52,765 nucleotides of DNA from Limnovirga soli (GCF_013106755.1 NZ_WHPF01000022.1:1-52765); one strand, 5' to 3'. Shown: positions 30,352 through 41,383, numbered from the stretch's first letter. Notes: generated by a model not told the origin, from the sequence alone. Program-made: numbers and translations.

Positions 30352-32595
30352 ATGGAAAAAAATAAAACTGCCCAAAACAGGCGTTCATTTCTAAAATCGT
30401 CTGTACTGGCAGGCGGTGGACTTTTAATTAGCTTTAAGCTGCTGTCTGAGTTTACCTTTAAAGGCAGCTCCGGCACTTTGGATCTACCCGAGCAATGGAA
30501 TGAATTAACCGGATATATAAAAATTACGGCTGACAATATTATTAAAATATATAATCCCAATCCGGAATTTGGGCAAAACGTAATGACCTCGCTACCCATG
30601 ATGGTGGCGGAAGAGTTAGGTGTGGACTGGCAAAAAGTAGTAGTTGAAATGGGCCCTCACGATAATGTGAAATTAGGGCCACAATTTACCGGAGGAAGCA
30701 ATTCGGTAAGAATGTATTGGAAACCACTACGGGAAGCGGGTGCTGCTGCCCGTCAAATGTTAATAGACTCAGCCGCACAAGGCTGGGGAGTACCTGCCAA
30801 TGAAATAAGTACCAAGGCAGGTGTACTTTATCATGAAAAAAGCGGCAAATCTGGCACTTATGGCAGCTTTGCATCAGCTGCGGCAGCACTTCCTATACCC
30901 AAAGTGGTAAAACTAAAAGATGCAAAGGATTTTAATGTGGTGCGACACTCCCAGAAAAATGTTGCCGGCAAAAATATTGTTACCGGCAAACCGTTGTTTG
31001 GAATGGATTATACACAGGAAGGTATGTTGATTGCGATGATAGAACATCCACGTGCATTTGGGATGAAACTAAAATCATTTGACGCCACCGAAACCCTAAA
31101 AATGCCCGGCATTACAGATGTTTTTAGCATGAAAATGTATGAAGAAGGCTATGAACAGGCAGGTTTTGATACAAGAACATTTAATGACTTACTGGTAGTA
31201 GTGGGTAAAACCACCTGGGAAGTAATGAATGCACGTAAAAAGCTAAAAGTAATATGGGAACCTATTAGCGAAACCAAAGAAACGGTTGCCGGATTTCGTG
31301 GTAAAAATGTAGTAACTATCCCCGCCGGATTGGAAAGTACAAGCACCCAATTAGCCCAAATGGCTGAATATGCAAAAAAACCGGCGCAACAATTAAGAAA
31401 AGATGGTGACTCGGAAACGGCATTCAAGAATGCTGCACAGATTATAGAACGCACCTATACCGCACCATTTTTGGCGCACAACTGTATGGAGCCAATGAAT
31501 TTCTTTGCCCATGTTACGGATGAAAAAGCCTTACTGGTTGGGCCTCATCAGGCGCCGGGTTGGATAGAACCTACTATATCTAAAATTTTAAACTTGCCTG
31601 CCGATAAAATTGAAATACGTATAGCTCGCATGGGTGGCGGCTTTGGACTAAGGGCTTATGGGCATTTTGTTACAGAAGCGGCGCTTATTTCAAAAAAAAT
31701 TAAAGCCCCTGTAAAACTGGTATATAGCCGGGAAGATGATATGACTTACGGCATTTACCGCCCCATGTATACGGTTACTTACCGGGCTGCATTGGATACC
31801 AACAAAAACCTTATTGCCTTTCATATAAAAGGTGGCGGCATTCCTGAACATGCAGTACATCCTAACAGGTTTCCTGCTGGTGCAATTGATAATTATCTTG
31901 CAGAGGGATGGGCGATTCCATCCAATATCACTATCGGGGCATTCCGTGCACCCGGTTCTAATTTTAATGGGGCAACCGAGCAGGCATTTTTAGATGAATT
32001 GGCAGAAGCCATGGGCAAAGACCCTATTGATTTTAGATTAGAACTGTTACAGCGGGCAAAAGAAAAACCTGTTGGTAAAAACAATGAATATGATGTTGAC
32101 AGGTATGCTGGTGTATTACATTTGGTAAAAGAAAAATCTGGTTGGAATAACCCGGAAAACAAACAATATAGTCGCGGTGTTGCAGCTTATTTTTGTCATA
32201 ATTCTTATGCTGCCCATGTAATTGATATGCTAAAAAAAGATGGTCAGCCTTATGTAGAAAGGGTAATCAGTGCCATTGATTGTGGCATTGTTGTAAACCC
32301 GGACGCGGCCACCAATATGGTGCAGGGTGCGGTAGTGGATGGTATTGGAAATGCCATGTATGGGGGATTAACACATAAGGATGGCGTTACTGAACAAAAT
32401 AATTTTAACCGATACAGAATAATAAGGATGCGGGAAGCACCCAGAAAAATTGATGTACATTTTGTAGAAAACAATATTGACCCCACCGGCTTGGGCGAAC
32501 CACCTTTTCCGCCGGTATTTGCTGCAGTGGCAAATGCATTGTATAAAAGTATGGGTAAGCGTTTTTATACGCAGCCTTTTAGCAAGGAGTTGTAG
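30352..32595 (+). CDS. iorB: Molybdopterin-binding subunit of molybdenum hydroxylase (isoquinoline 1-oxidoreductase beta-like)
   Basis: 747 residues, usual length for the family. It has a Tat signal with the twin-arginine motif RRSFLKSS at residues 10-17 and a hydrophobic stretch GGGLLISF. Xanthine-dehydrogenase-type segments follow: GGSNSVRMYWKPLREAGAA, RMGGGFGLRAYGHF and GAFRAPGSNFNGATEQAFLDE. The C-terminal GLGEPPFPP holds the catalytic Glu expected for base attack. It would oxidise an N-heterocycle or aldehyde in the periplasm; substrate unknown. It depends on molybdenum, matching the adjacent modABC genes. Confidence 0.88.
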   Translation: MEKNKTAQNRRSFLKSSVLAGGGLLISFKLLSEFTFKGSSGTLDLPEQWNELTGYIKITADNIIKIYNPNPEFGQNVMTSLPMMVAEELGVDWQKVVVEMGPHDNVKLGPQFTGGSNSVRMYWKPLREAGAAARQMLIDSAAQGWGVPANEISTKAGVLYHEKSGKSGTYGSFASAAAALPIPKVVKLKDAKDFNVVRHSQKNVAGKNIVTGKPLFGMDYTQEGMLIAMIEHPRAFGMKLKSFDATETLKMPGITDVFSMKMYEEGYEQAGFDTRTFNDLLVVVGKTTWEVMNARKKLKVIWEPISETKETVAGFRGKNVVTIPAGLESTSTQLAQMAEYAKKPAQQLRKDGDSETAFKNAAQIIERTYTAPFLAHNCMEPMNFFAHVTDEKALLVGPHQAPGWIEPTISKILNLPADKIEIRIARMGGGFGLRAYGHFVTEAALISKKIKAPVKLVYSREDDMTYGIYRPMYTVTYRAALDTNKNLIAFHIKGGGIPEHAVHPNRFPAGAIDNYLAEGWAIPSNITIGAFRAPGSNFNGATEQAFLDELAEAMGKDPIDFRLELLQRAKEKPVGKNNEYDVDRYAGVLHLVKEKSGWNNPENKQYSRGVAAYFCHNSYAAHVIDMLKKDGQPYVERVISAIDCGIVVNPDAATNMVQGAVVDGIGNAMYGGLTHKDGVTEQNNFNRYRIIRMREAPRKIDVHFVENNIDPTGLGEPPFPPVFAAVANALYKSMGKRFYTQPFSKEL

Positions 32596-32915
32596 TTGTG
32601 TTCAGCAATAGCAGCAAGAAATTAGCTAGCTTAAAATAGCGTTTTGAAACTAATTCTGGTATGGTGCAATTGCTCTTGTAAGGCTAAGTATTTAACTGCT
32701 ATGGGCTACTATTTGTACATCTTTGACACTACAGCATTTAATCAGGTTGATTCAGGTTCTAGTGTTTCTTAGCATCATTGTTGCATTGCAAACCCGCTAA
32801 GGATGTTGGCGAACAATAAAACAACAAGTATAGATTAGGGAGCAATCCTGCCAGTTTCTGTCTGCATAGTAACAAAACCAGCCAATTTACATGATCTATT
32901 TTTAAAACAAACAGT
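32596..32915. other. Intergenic region, nothing recognised
   Basis: 320 bases between the molybdenum subunit gene and the cytochrome c gene. No ORF, repeat arm or clear terminator was seen. Confidence 0.4.
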
Positions 32916-33323
32916 ATGTTTAAACCAATAATAGCTTTACTATTTATTACCACCATTTTTGTTATTGGCACCGCTTTTATCCCACAGGATATTAGTGAAA
33001 GTATCAAGAGGGGAAAGGAGGTGTATGAACTCTCCTGCCAAAATTGCCATATGGAAAACGGTGAAGGCATGCCCGATGTAAATCCACCATTGGCCAAGGC
33101 AGATTATCTAAAAAAGCCATTAGCAGAGTTGATCAACATTGTGCTTAAAGGGCAATCTGATGAGATAGTAGTAAATGGCAAAAAATACAATACACTCATG
33201 CCCGCCATGGATTATATGGATGATTTGCAAATAGCCGATGCATTGAATTTTATACGCAATAGCTGGGGCAATAAATCACCCGGAACAGTAACACCTGCCA
33301 TGGTAAAAGCCCTTAGACAATAA
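32916..33323 (+). CDS. Exported mono-haem cytochrome c
   Basis: 135 residues with an N-terminal export segment (MFKPIIALLFITTIFVIGTAF). One haem site CQNCH near residue 45 is followed by the class I pattern GEGMPDVNPPLAKADYL; a distal Met in NTLMPAMDYM is the likely axial ligand. Downstream of the iorAB-like genes on the same strand, so it is the probable electron acceptor of the molybdenum hydroxylase (inference from context). Confidence 0.85.
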   Translation: MFKPIIALLFITTIFVIGTAFIPQDISESIKRGKEVYELSCQNCHMENGEGMPDVNPPLAKADYLKKPLAELINIVLKGQSDEIVVNGKKYNTLMPAMDYMDDLQIADALNFIRNSWGNKSPGTVTPAMVKALRQ

Positions 33324-33442
33324 CAGGCTTTTACATTTTCCAGTACACTGTTTTGCCTGGATCTGATAAGCAAATGCAGCTAATTGGAACAATTTAAAAA
33401 CTAATCAAATTCATACCTAAAAGCCAAAGCATTTGCCATAAC

Positions 33443-34321
33443 TCAGGGTTCAATTTTTTTTATGGTCGGGTTAAACTTTTGGTGCGAAACTTGCACTAGA
33501 TCCCCTTTTTGAAAATGATCTACCTCATTTTCAGCTAGTTCAACTTTTATTATTTGCGGTGGCAGCAAAACACTTGCCATCTGCCCATTTTCGGTCTTTA
33601 CTATTTCCGTAATCTGTCCGTTTACCAACAGCTGATTATGCGGCTTTTCAGGAAAAAATATATCCGCCGGATTACCTTCTTTGATAATAATTCCATTTTC
33701 AATCACCAGGGTTCTGTTAGCTAATTTTATAATCTCAGAGATATCGTGGCTTACCAGAACGGTGGTTAGGTTGTACCTGATATGAATGTCTTTAAGTATT
33801 GTCTGCAGGCTCTCCCGCATGGCATTATCTACTGCAGAAAGGGGCTCATCAAGCAACAATAGTTTTGGTTTACGTACCAATGCCCTGGCAAGTGCCAATC
33901 GTTGCTTTTGTCCGCCCGAAAGTGCCTGCACCTGTCTGTTACTTAACTGTTCCAGACCGGTTACCTGCATCAGTTCGGCAATAATATCTACCGGCTCATT
34001 TTTTTGTAAGGCAAATAACAAATTTTCTCTTACAGTCATATTGGGGAACAAAGCATAATCCTGAAATACAAAACCGATATTTCTTTTTTGGGGTGCAAGA
34101 TGTATTTTTTGGTGGTGACTAAACCAGGTTTCGCCTTCAAAATGTATTTCCCCATCATCGGGTTTAAGAAACCCGGCCAGCATTCTTATAATAGAAGTTT
34201 TACCCGCACCTGAAGGCCCATAAATACTTATAAAATCCCCGGGCGCCAATTTAAATGAAACATGCAGCTGCATATCACCATTGGCTGCGTGCAATTGTTT
34301 ATGCAGTACACAATTTATCAT
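33443..34321 (-). CDS. modC: Molybdate ABC transporter ATP-binding protein
   Basis: 292 residues. Walker A GPSGAGKTS near residue 35, Q-loop region FVFQDYALFPNMTV, signature LSGGQKQRLALARAL, Walker B KLLLLDEPLSAVD, and switch His in VLVSHD. A C-terminal TOBE/Mop-like segment (about 230-290) fits a molybdate ModC, though it is shorter than in Escherichia coli. It overlaps the permease gene by 4 bases (ATGA), so the two are translationally coupled. Confidence 0.9.
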   Translation of the reverse strand: MINCVLHKQLHAANGDMQLHVSFKLAPGDFISIYGPSGAGKTSIIRMLAGFLKPDDGEIHFEGETWFSHHQKIHLAPQKRNIGFVFQDYALFPNMTVRENLLFALQKNEPVDIIAELMQVTGLEQLSNRQVQALSGGQKQRLALARALVRKPKLLLLDEPLSAVDNAMRESLQTILKDIHIRYNLTTVLVSHDISEIIKLANRTLVIENGIIIKEGNPADIFFPEKPHNQLLVNGQITEIVKTENGQMASVLLPPQIIKVELAENEVDHFQKGDLVQVSHQKFNPTIKKIEP

Positions 34322-34992
34322 ATGGATTTAATTCTATCGAGCCGGTGATTAATAAGATACACACTAAGTAATATGATAAAAGAAGTGGCAAATAAAATAA
34401 AGGCGTAGGTGCCGGCTGAAGCATAATTCATGGATTCTACTTCATCAAAAATAGCAATGGAAGCTACTTTGGTTTCACCGGGAATATTGCCCCCAATCAT
34501 TAATACCACACCAAACTCACCAATTGTATGTGCAAAAGTTAATACAATGGCCGATAGTAAAGAGGATTTTATATTAGGCAATAAAACCCGGATCAAGGTT
34601 TGCCATTTTGTTTTACCAAGCGAATAAGCTGCTTCCCGCAAACTTTCAGGAACAGCAGCAAAACCAGATTGAATAGGATGCACCATAAAAGGCAAGCTAT
34701 AAATAACAGAGGCAATTACCAACCCGGGAAAGGAGAATACCAGCCTTATATCAAAATGCGTTTCCAGAAATTTACCAAAACTTTGCGAAGGACTAAAAGC
34801 CAGTAATAGATAAAACCCAATTACCGATGGTGGTAATACCAATGGCATGCTTACCAATACTTCTACTATTGCTTTAACTTTTGTTTTCTTATACGCCAGC
34901 CAGTTGGCCAGGGGTATACCAATAAAAAAAAGAATGGCAGTAGTAACAACTGCCAGCTGTAAAGTAAGCCACAATGGTTCCAAATCAATCAT
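34318..34992 (-). CDS. modB: Molybdate ABC transporter permease
   Basis: 224 residues with about five membrane helices. The cytoplasmic coupling motif is EAAYSLGKTKWQTLIRVLLP (EAA loop), followed by HTIGEFGVVLMIGGNIPGET, characteristic of ModB. It starts 24 bases after the modA stop and overlaps modC by 4 bases, giving the standard modABC operon order on the minus strand. Confidence 0.92.
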   Translation of the reverse strand: MIDLEPLWLTLQLAVVTTAILFFIGIPLANWLAYKKTKVKAIVEVLVSMPLVLPPSVIGFYLLLAFSPSQSFGKFLETHFDIRLVFSFPGLVIASVIYSLPFMVHPIQSGFAAVPESLREAAYSLGKTKWQTLIRVLLPNIKSSLLSAIVLTFAHTIGEFGVVLMIGGNIPGETKVASIAIFDEVESMNYASAGTYAFILFATSFIILLSVYLINHRLDRIKSI

Positions 34993-35016
34993 ACAGTATA
35001 CGATAGTTGCGTTTGT

Positions 35017-35790
35017 TTATTTTACAATATAGCCAAAACGCTCATATATTTTTTTGGCTTCTTTTGAATACAGGAAATTATAAAATTTTTCTGAGGATTC
35101 TTTGTTGTTTAGGGCCCCATGCTTTAATAATACGGCGGCCTGTTCTATGGGGGAATAACCATTGTGTGCTATCTCCACCCAGGTGCCTTTACCCAACATC
35201 TCATCAGACAGTACAGCCGATTTGGCCGTAAACCCTATATCTGCAGACTGAGACATGATAAACTGATTGGTTTGGGTAATACTTTCGCCATATACCAGTT
35301 TTTTCTGTAGTTTATCGTACAGTTTATATCGTTTTAAAATTTCCACAGCTGCTACCCCATAAGGTGCAGTTTTAGGGTTGGCAATAGCAATCTTTTTTAC
35401 CTTATCCATCAAAAGCAATTGCATATTTACTTCAGGTTTTAAATCGCTTTTAGTTGACCATAAAACCAGTACACCATTGGCATAAACTTTAGGGCTATCG
35501 GTAGCAAACTTGTTTTGAAAAAGCGTTAAAGGGTATTTGGTATCTGCAGATATAAATACATCAAAAGGCGCCCCTTCCTGTATCTGCTGGGTAAGCTTGC
35601 CAGATGAGCCAAGTATTACTTCCACCTGTATGCCTGTTTCTTTTTCAAATTGGGTTTTAAGTGTTTTTAAGGCATATTGCATATTGGCTGCCACAGCAAC
35701 AGTAACTTTTGCATCTTGTGCCCTTACTGTAATTCCAGGAAACAGCATACATGAAACCATTAACCATTGAACCAGCATTGCTTTTTTCAT
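35017..35790 (-). CDS. modA: Periplasmic molybdate-binding protein
   Basis: 257 residues from the ATG at 35790, which begins the signal peptide MKKAMLVQWLMVSCMLF...VRAQ; the longer reading from 35844 is less likely. ModA pattern: VAVAANMQYALKTLKTQFE, GSSGKLTQQIQEGAPFDVF followed by ISAD, and GVAAVEILKRY. It captures molybdate (or tungstate) for ModBC and so supplies the cofactor metal to the nearby hydroxylase. Confidence 0.92.
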   Translation of the reverse strand: MKKAMLVQWLMVSCMLFPGITVRAQDAKVTVAVAANMQYALKTLKTQFEKETGIQVEVILGSSGKLTQQIQEGAPFDVFISADTKYPLTLFQNKFATDSPKVYANGVLVLWSTKSDLKPEVNMQLLLMDKVKKIAIANPKTAPYGVAAVEILKRYKLYDKLQKKLVYGESITQTNQFIMSQSADIGFTAKSAVLSDEMLGKGTWVEIAHNGYSPIEQAAVLLKHGALNNKESSEKFYNFLYSKEAKKIYERFGYIVK

Positions 35791-36571
35791 TATTGCAAAC
35801 TTATTATATTTAAAACCCTTTTCTTGCAATTTTCTGAAGGTCAAATGTCTTGTTCATTTCCAAATAAGGCAGTAACATTCAAATATAGTTTACAGTGTAA
35901 GTAATTAGCTAAAACTGTTATTAATTGTTGTTACCCGGCAGTGTTGCTACTATCATCGCCGGTTGTGTCACTCACTTGTACGTTCGGCCCATTATTGGGC
36001 AAGGAAAAAAAAATACATCTTCAAAATTTATAATTCCCCTGGATTCATTCCGATACCAACTTTTACTTTTAATCAAAAAAACCTATACATTCCAAAAATA
36101 CAAGTGTATATCTCACTCATTCAAAATCAGTTTCTGCATCTTTTGCTAAAACACCCTATAAACCCTGATAACCAAGATCGTAATCAGGAAAAAATTTAAA
36201 GTTTATAGCATCAGCTTGCCAATACTTGTGTCGGTTGCGGTTGCTATTCAATTTTTTAAAAATAATGTTCTCAAAAAGAATCAGGTTAGGCATTAAAAAA
36301 GCCCATCATTTACTACAAAATGCTAATTTACAATGCAATTATTCGCACAATCCGACTTGCTCCTAAATGTGCAAGGAAGTATCAAAAAGTAAATAAAGAG
36401 CATTAGTTGTCATAATTTACAAACCAGATTGATATTCAAACAAATGAAAATCTACCAGGTGCCTTTGTTGATTTTCAATTTCATTTCATTAGACAATTTA
36501 GTTTCTAATCCCTTAAATAATTGAATTTTAGGTAATAGCAATTTGTACCTCAAACTTGTAAACTTTTATCC
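35791..36571. other. Long AT-rich intergenic region with one repeat arm
   Basis: 780 bases. It contains the arm at 35963-35981. Apart from the AT-rich composition I see no ORF with coding character on either strand, and no RNA gene I recognise. Confidence 0.45.
35963..35981 (-). repeat. Palindromic repeat arm
   Basis: TTGTGTCACTCACTTGTAC preceded by ATCATCGCCGG. Confidence 0.82.
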
Positions 36572-36994
36572 ATGGCAAAAGCAACAGTTAAAACAGTTGA
36601 AACAAATAACAGTGTGGTAGATTTCATACACCAAATTGCAGATGAAAAAAAGAAAACGGATTGTTTTGCACTTGTTGAAATAATGAAAGAGCAATCCGGA
36701 TTTGAACCCAAACTTTGGGGACCCAGCATCATTGGTTTCGGAGCTTATCATTACAAATATGAAAGTGGCAGAGAAGTTGAAGCCCCATTGGTTGCATTTT
36801 CGCCCAGAAAAAATGAAATATCACTCTACCTTTCTTCCAGTTTTGAAAACAGAGAAGAACTGCTGCAAAAATTAGGGAAACATAAAAGTGCCAAAGCTTG
36901 TATTTATATCAAAAGGCTTGAAGATGTAGATCTTGCTGTTTTAAAGAAAATGATTTCACTGTCCATTAAACATGTTCAAAGGCTGCATAAATAA
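36572..36994 (+). CDS. DUF1801 domain protein
   Basis: 140 residues, no signal peptide. It matches the DUF1801 (YdhG-like) pattern: IADEKKKTDCFALVEIMKEQ, then WGPSIIGFGAYHYKYESGRE, then FSPRKNEISLYL and a C-terminal LKKMISLSIKHVQRLHK. These small cytosolic proteins have a fold of the iron-chaperone/SufE-like kind, but the biochemical role is unsettled. It stands alone between AT-rich spacers. Confidence 0.85.
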   Translation: MAKATVKTVETNNSVVDFIHQIADEKKKTDCFALVEIMKEQSGFEPKLWGPSIIGFGAYHYKYESGREVEAPLVAFSPRKNEISLYLSSSFENREELLQKLGKHKSAKACIYIKRLEDVDLAVLKKMISLSIKHVQRLHK

Positions 36995-37283
36995 TTTAAC
37001 CAACGCAGCCCTTGCCACTAACCCACGGCTGATGCAATATCAGCAAACGCAAATGCCATTAACAGCAACCCAATTTATTCAGGCAACCATCCGCTAACCT
37101 AAATATCCGCCGGCTTATGATTGTTCTTTGATGTGTAGGTTGAGAAAAGAGCAATATTTCCCACCACCCTATTTTTTTCAACCCACCTATCTTCCGCAAA
37201 CCCAGTGTATGCCATTTGTGCTTTTTGCATTTCCATAAAAATCTGTTCTTTTACTTTTACTGATTATTATTCAATGGCTCCTT

Positions 37284-37893
37284 ATGAAAAGAATTTTCCT
37301 CCAATTTTTTGTTTCTTTATTTACAATTGTATCCTTTTTCGCAGACCATTGGCTTTAAAGCCGGACTAAACATTTCCAATACAAAAGGACTTAATGCATG
37401 CCCGGATGATAAAGCCGGTTGGAATGCAGGAGCTATTGTACAATTCAAAATAAACAAAAGATTTTATGTTCAACCAGAATTGCTTTATGCTGGTAAAGGG
37501 CACAGATTTCATCCTCCTTTTGCAAGTGATAGCGGAGCCATTAGGCTTAACTATGTAAATATGCCGATACTCTTTTGTTATAAGGCTGACGATAAATTAT
37601 CCATTCTACTCGGGCCAGAGCTGGGTTATCTTGCCAATTCTACTGTACGGTATAATAAAAGTGTTTTTGATCAAACAGGAAGATATCCCCGGGTTGATGT
37701 AGGGATAGACCTTGGATTTTCCTATAAAATAAATACATCATTGGGTGCAGATCTAAGGTTTAATTATGGATTTAAAGACATTCAATACACAGATTATGCT
37801 GGTTATACGGCACCAATAAAAGGAGGAAACCGGGTTTTTCAGGCAGGGCTTTTTTACTTACTTCGAAAATTACATTTCCCATTCTTGCTTTAA
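37284..37893 (+). pseudogene. Outer-membrane beta-barrel protein with a one-base frameshift in the signal peptide
   Basis: The barrel (QTIGFKAGLNISNTKG ... VFQAGLFYLL, about 190 residues) is PorT/OmpW-like and typical of Bacteroidota. In its own frame only a TTG start exists (37309) and no signal peptide forms. The ATG at 37284 encodes a good signal peptide (MKRIFLQFFVSLFTIVSF) in the next frame and stops shortly after. Removing one T from the five-T run at 37335-37339 joins them as ...VSFSQTIGFKAG. This is either a genuine frameshift or a homopolymer sequencing error. Confidence 0.65.
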
Positions 37894-38206
37894 AGCAGTT
37901 AGTGGCATCTTCATAAAGATCATATTTAATACTAAAGAGATCTTTTTTAACAACGATAATATCTACAGAATCTGTTTCACCTTCAATTGTCTTTACAAGA
38001 ATCCGTGTATACTGAATATATTCAAGCGAACACAGATAGCGCTCATTGTCTGCTACTTTATTTGCATTTGGCAGCGTATTTTCTTTTATAAAAAGGTTAT
38101 TTCTTTTACCTGTTCGCTTGTACTTCTGTGGAAGCTGTTTAATACATTTGAGCCTCTATACAGCAGGCTTTTAGCAGTATCAGGAAAAGCTTTTCCGAAA
38201 CCAAAT
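37880..38206 (-). pseudogene. Decayed antisense gene fragment
   Basis: On the minus strand two adjacent frames together read as protein. From 38206 one frame gives FGKAFPDTAKSLLYRGSNV and continues to EQVKEITF before a stop. From about 38092 another frame gives IKENTLPNANKVADNERYLC, then EYIQYTRILVKTIEGETDSV and DIIVVKKDLFSIKYDLYED. Adding one base to the five-A run at 38090-38094 (plus strand) joins them. There is no start codon, and the 3' end runs into the convergent outer-membrane gene. Family not recognised. Confidence 0.5.
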
Positions 38207-38610
38207 TACTGTATAATAATAAGCCTAATTATCTTCCCGTTGTAAGGCAAATAGGCTGTTTCGCTTTATATTTAAAATGGCAGCCTGCTTCGGCGAATCT
38301 GCCAGGCGATGGTGATTTTACTGAATGTACTCTTTTAAATGAATACTGTTTGCCTGTTTATTTTCCACGACTATTGGCATTATCCCCAAATGCCTTTTTT
38401 TCATCTTTGATTTGGTAAAAGCCCAATCAACTTCCGAACGATGAAGTGAGGTATTTGTGTGGCAAAGCAATAAATACGAAACAACAACCGATGCCACAAA
38501 AGCTTTAGCCGGACCACAAATTTTTCTTTCCCATATTAAACAGGAAGTATTATTTTACATATGTTACAGCAGAATTAACAATGCTTCTTTCTTTAACTAA
38601 AACCTGCCAA
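38207..38610. other. Intergenic region with possible further gene remnant and a type-B repeat
   Basis: A 52-codon minus-strand stretch (38225-38380) starts MPIVVENKQANSIHLKEYIQ, is interrupted by one TAA at 38318-38320, and then continues in frame. It may belong to the same decayed locus as the fragment at 37880-38206. The type-B repeat lies at 38443-38496. Confidence 0.3.
38443..38496 (+). repeat. Type-B interspersed repeat
   Basis: GAAGTGAG, then GTATTTGT and ATAAATAC around GTGGCAAAGCA, then ACAACAACCGATGCCA. More diverged than the copy at 29629. Confidence 0.6.
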
Positions 38611-39927
38611 ATGAATAAAAATACTCCCCATGTTTCGTTTGTTTTAACAACTATGCTGCTGCTTTTTAGCATCGCCTGCAGTAATAAAGCAAAAACGGAA
38701 CAAGCTGCCATATCAACTTTTGCGCTGCTTGATGCTGATACCGTTATGTTCAATTCGTTTGTAGACTGTAATATGGCCGAGGCCTGGATTGGCGATACCT
38801 TTCGCATTTTTCCCGGCAAATATGGAGAAGACACCGTGTGGGGTGCAGCTAAAGAACTGATGTTTGCAGATGGAAGCAATGCGCCGGAAGCATTTGCAAC
38901 AACGGCGGAAGGGTTTAGCCGTCCTAAACTGCCAGAGGTAGCGCCTATTGGGCAACCGGGGTTTCATGGTGCTATGTGGTTTGAAACAGTATATCAAAGC
39001 GACGAAGACCGCAGTGGCAAAACGCTGTATGCAGTGTATCACAACGAAAATTACCCGCAAAACCTCCCTTACAATGATAGCACAGGGCAGGGATATATCA
39101 ATCACCTCTGGCCCCAGGGTTTGCGTGGCCCGGCAACAGCTGCTGCGGTTTGTCGCATAGGCATTGTGAAGTCTGAAGACGGCGGCCGAAATTGGGTAAA
39201 TAAAGGACTCTTTATTGAAGACCTTCAGGCACGAATGATCCTAAAACCATATAATACCTCCAACACTTTTGCTGGTGGGGTTGGAGATCCTTCAGCGGTG
39301 CGATCGGGAGATTATTTGTATTTGTTTTTTGGAGAATACAGTTACCCAATGCCCTACGATTCTGCCACTTACAACAAACAAACGGAATGGAGCGGGCAAT
39401 GCATCAGCGTGGCACGCATTGCCATTAAAGACCTTGACGATCCACAAGGCAAAGCACAACGCTGGAACGGTAACAGTTTCGGTGCCGCCTGGAATGGTAC
39501 AGGCAAACCTATAGCATCGCTGCAGATAGCTGTTGATAGCGGTGGCAGTGCGGCATCGTCACCCGAAGGCGGTTTTCACTGGGGACCTTCAGTTAGCTGG
39601 AACAACTACCTTAATTGCTGGGTTATGCTTATGGGTAAAGTAACGGGGCCTAGCTGGGCAGGCAGCAGCATATATATTTCATTTAACAGGAACAAAGACC
39701 TTAGCACGGGTAATAATGCGCAACAATGGAGCACACCCAGTTTATTACTCGACAGGCCGGGCTATTTTTTATGGTACCCTTCGCTGCAGCCGCTCGATAC
39801 CGAAGAAGATATCCGCAACAAGTATACTTGTATGAACCTCGGCAAACGGGCCAGACTATATGTAAAATTTATAAAGCCCGATAAAAGCATTTATGCTTCG
39901 GCGCATATTATAGAATTTGAAAAGTAA
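38611..39927 (+). CDS. Lipoprotein with beta-propeller, glycoside-hydrolase-like fold
   Basis: About 438 residues from the ATG at 38611, giving a lipoprotein signal (MNKNTPHVSFVLTTM...LLLFSIACSNK) with lipobox IAC. The body has repeated blade-like segments: GFHGAMWFETVYQSD, CRIGIVKSEDGGRNWVNKG, GVGDPSAVRSGDYLYLFFGE, GFHWGPSVSWNNYLNCWVML and YFLWYPSLQP. These resemble the five-bladed propellers of GH43/GH130 or DUF4185 proteins. No catalytic triad could be assigned with confidence. Probably a cell-surface carbohydrate-active protein. Confidence 0.75.
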   Translation: MNKNTPHVSFVLTTMLLLFSIACSNKAKTEQAAISTFALLDADTVMFNSFVDCNMAEAWIGDTFRIFPGKYGEDTVWGAAKELMFADGSNAPEAFATTAEGFSRPKLPEVAPIGQPGFHGAMWFETVYQSDEDRSGKTLYAVYHNENYPQNLPYNDSTGQGYINHLWPQGLRGPATAAAVCRIGIVKSEDGGRNWVNKGLFIEDLQARMILKPYNTSNTFAGGVGDPSAVRSGDYLYLFFGEYSYPMPYDSATYNKQTEWSGQCISVARIAIKDLDDPQGKAQRWNGNSFGAAWNGTGKPIASLQIAVDSGGSAASSPEGGFHWGPSVSWNNYLNCWVMLMGKVTGPSWAGSSIYISFNRNKDLSTGNNAQQWSTPSLLLDRPGYFLWYPSLQPLDTEEDIRNKYTCMNLGKRARLYVKFIKPDKSIYASAHIIEFEK

Positions 39928-41263
<1,336 letters not shown>

Positions 41264-41296
41264 GCACTAAGGAATTTTATATTACAGCTTAAATAC

Positions 41297-41332
41297 AAAA
41301 TATCCATACAAGTAGTATGGATATTTTTTTTT
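41297..41332 (+). terminator. Intrinsic terminator of the aldo/keto reductase gene
   Basis: Perfect 13-bp arms (41297-41309 and 41315-41327) with a 5-nt loop, followed by a T run to 41332. Lies 34 bases past the stop codon. Confidence 0.85.
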
Positions 41333-41364
41333 GTTTCAGGCGATAGTACATATGGCATCGCCGC

Positions 41365-41383
41365 TTGTGTCACTCACTTGTAC
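41365..41383 (-). repeat. Palindromic repeat arm with conserved flank
   Basis: TTGTGTCACTCACTTGTAC preceded by ATGGCATCGCCGC, the best example of the outer flank. Confidence 0.82.

Noticed and set aside
35791-36571. Short open frames in the long AT-rich gap
   Set aside because: They begin inside the repeat arm or are low-complexity and lack coding character.
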